Shown here in pieces: positions 14,951 to 15,935 of a stretch of DNA of 15,935 nt; the first letter of the stretch is position 1, and each line of letters starts with the position of its first letter. Both the position numbers and the translations under genes were made by a program. The stretch covers positions 1 through 15,935 of the forward strand of contig JANBQS010000528.1 of the NCBI GenBank assembly GCA_027577415.1. Direction: 5' to 3'. The DNA comes from Coemansia sp. RSA 922. Its lineage: Eukaryota; Kickxellomycota; Kickxellomycetes; Kickxellales; Kickxellaceae. The notes under the pieces were generated by a model that had not been told where the DNA came from, did no database searches, and saw nothing but the letters and a program-made list of their open reading frames with translations.

Positions 14951-15699
14951 TGCACAAAAAAAGTAGCTAAAGTTGTATAGAAAAGTAATGGTGTTGGAAA
15001 AAGTACGGAGTAGAAAATAGATGACAAATACAAAGCATTTCAATTGTGTGGTCTCAAATTCATCATCATCCTTTCTGCTCTTTTAGAATACTTTACAAAG
15101 CAAGTGCTTCTTACAGCAAAAGAGCTATTTTGTATTTTCTTTTCAGCAAGCATCATTGGCTTTGTATTTTGCATAAAGAAAAAAAACCCTTTGCTCAAGA
15201 AGTGCCTACTAAGCAATTGTAGAAAATACAAATGCAGATGTGCTTATGACCAAGAGCATGTCTTCATTCTAATTAAGCTGATTAAGATTATATACTCTAA
15301 AAATGAACAATGGTGTAATGGGTCATGTGGATGTGGTCTGTGTCTAGAGTACTCCATGGCCTGAGGGTGATCTGTTAGCAAGAGGTGTATAGAGTTGGAG
15401 ATAGTGTTAATATATCCATCCATGCATGCCCCTTCTCTTGTCCCTAAATCACCGTGTCTATTTATTTATTGTACTCTTGTCTGGGTTGTTGTGGTTCTTC
15501 TTCATAGTATAGCATAGTGGCAGCTTAGCGCTTGTGTGTGATGTCACAAGCAGCCACTGCCCATGATGATCAGAGCATTTCCAAGAGGTATTTACATGTT
15601 TTTCCTTCTTAGCACAAGGCTGGGAATTGGAGAGTTTATTTTCTTGGTTTCATTTTGAATTTATATTTATTATTTTAAAACACAACTACACACATTACA
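14951..15699. other. 749-bp region without an accepted gene; promoter side of the membrane protein
   Basis: No ATG-initiated gene of convincing length is present. A plus-strand frame (15044-15364) starts only at TTG and is rejected. A short minus-strand protein-like tract (15244-15465) is noted under findings. The stretch next to 14950 should hold the membrane protein promoter, but no clear TATA box is seen. Confidence 0.4.
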
Positions 15700-15828
15700 A
15701 TGAATTTACAGGCCATAAAAGTGCCCTACTTCCATGATTATAGAGGGTCAAGCACATCTGTGCAAATGTTCAAATATCTAAAGAGTATCCAGAAATTTCA
15801 TAGTAGTGAGAGAATTGTAGGGTTCTGA
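15700..15828 (+). CDS. Short 42-aa frame, possible relic of a larger protein
   Basis: ATG 15700 to TGA 15826-15828, preceded by an AT/CA-rich leader. The text (KVPYFHDYRGSSTSVQMFKY, then LKSIQKFHSSERIVGF) is more protein-like than chance frames nearby. Its pattern of aromatic-x-x-x-Gly followed by spaced hydrophobics loosely recalls the start of LTR-retrotransposon gag domains. It ends before any diagnostic motif, and low-complexity DNA follows at once, so it may be truncated, a relic or noise. Confidence 0.25.
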   Translation: MNLQAIKVPYFHDYRGSSTSVQMFKYLKSIQKFHSSERIVGF

Positions 15829-15840
15829 AATTTTTTGGGT

Positions 15841-15935
15841 GGTGGAGGGGTTAGAAGAGAGAGAGAGGGGTTAGAGAGAGGGGGGTTAGAAGAGAGAGGG
15901 GGGGTTGAGAGAGGGGTTGAGAGGGGGTTAGAAAG
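15841..15935 (+). repeat. G-rich GGGGTTAGA/(GA)n low-complexity block at the window end
   Basis: A pure-purine-plus-TT tract with six occurrences of GGGGTT followed by AGA or GAGA (from 15847, 15867, 15882, 15901, 15913 and 15924), separated by GA runs of variable length. It continues to the last base. The G-rich strand runs towards the window end, as in a right-hand telomere, and units contain GGGTTAG, but the irregular spacing and GA filler do not match a true TTAGGG array. Runs of four or more G could form quadruplexes. Confidence 0.7.

Noticed and set aside
15044..15364. 106-codon plus-strand frame with a hydrophobic start and cysteine-rich end
   Set aside because: It begins at TTG with no useful ATG, and its composition follows the AT-rich DNA.
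1..15935. tRNA, rRNA or other structured RNA genes
   Set aside because: No tRNA B-box with a matching A-box and acceptor stem, and no rRNA-like sequence, was found by eye on either strand.

Overview
The window looks like nuclear DNA from an intron-poor, early-diverging fungus; the gene content (Fet3-type multicopper oxidase, MFS siderophore transporter, Mug157/GH125 mannosidase, CAP-like secreted proteins) would fit Kickxellales/Zoopagomycota-like fungi, but this placement is inference. Genes are compact and uninterrupted, with AT-rich intergenic DNA, poly-T/poly-A tracts near starts and stops, TATA boxes and AATAAA signals. There are no bacterial features. Only ATG starts were accepted, which shortens several open frames that otherwise begin at TTG.

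Layout: 1-411 (+) is the 3' end of a gene coding for a 71-residue tandem-repeat protein, cut by the window edge. 566-6719 holds three minus-strand genes: a Fet3-type ferroxidase/laccase-like multicopper oxidase that lacks the usual C-terminal membrane anchor, a type II membrane 5'-nucleotidase with a long cytosolic tail, and an AIF/FSP1-like FAD oxidoreductase. The oxidoreductase is divergently paired with a plus-strand MFS siderophore-iron transporter (7321-9138) across a 601-bp intergenic region. That region contains a near-palindromic pair of GATA sites, one of them a perfect ATCWGATAA, the element bound by fungal iron-repressor GATA factors. 9198-10265 (-) holds two small secreted CAP-superfamily-like proteins in tandem. 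10497-13084 (+) holds an unrecognised 283-residue charged/helical protein and a secretory GH125 exo-alpha-1,6-mannosidase (Mug157 type).

The right end (about 13,100-15,935) is different. It is AT-richer and holds one intact gene, a multi-pass membrane protein with an acidic, Ala/Glu/Lys-repeat coiled-coil tail. It also holds a broken minus-strand gene whose reading frame survives in two phases with internal TGA codons, further short protein-like tracts, and a G-rich GGGGTTAGA/(GA)n low-complexity block at the very end. Both window edges fall in repeats, as expected if this is a contig broken at repeats.

Taken together, the best candidate for a functional cluster is iron acquisition: Fet3-like oxidase, siderophore transporter, and a flavin reductase sharing the transporter's putative iron-responsive promoter. 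Nothing in the window is clearly an undescribed defence or mobile system.
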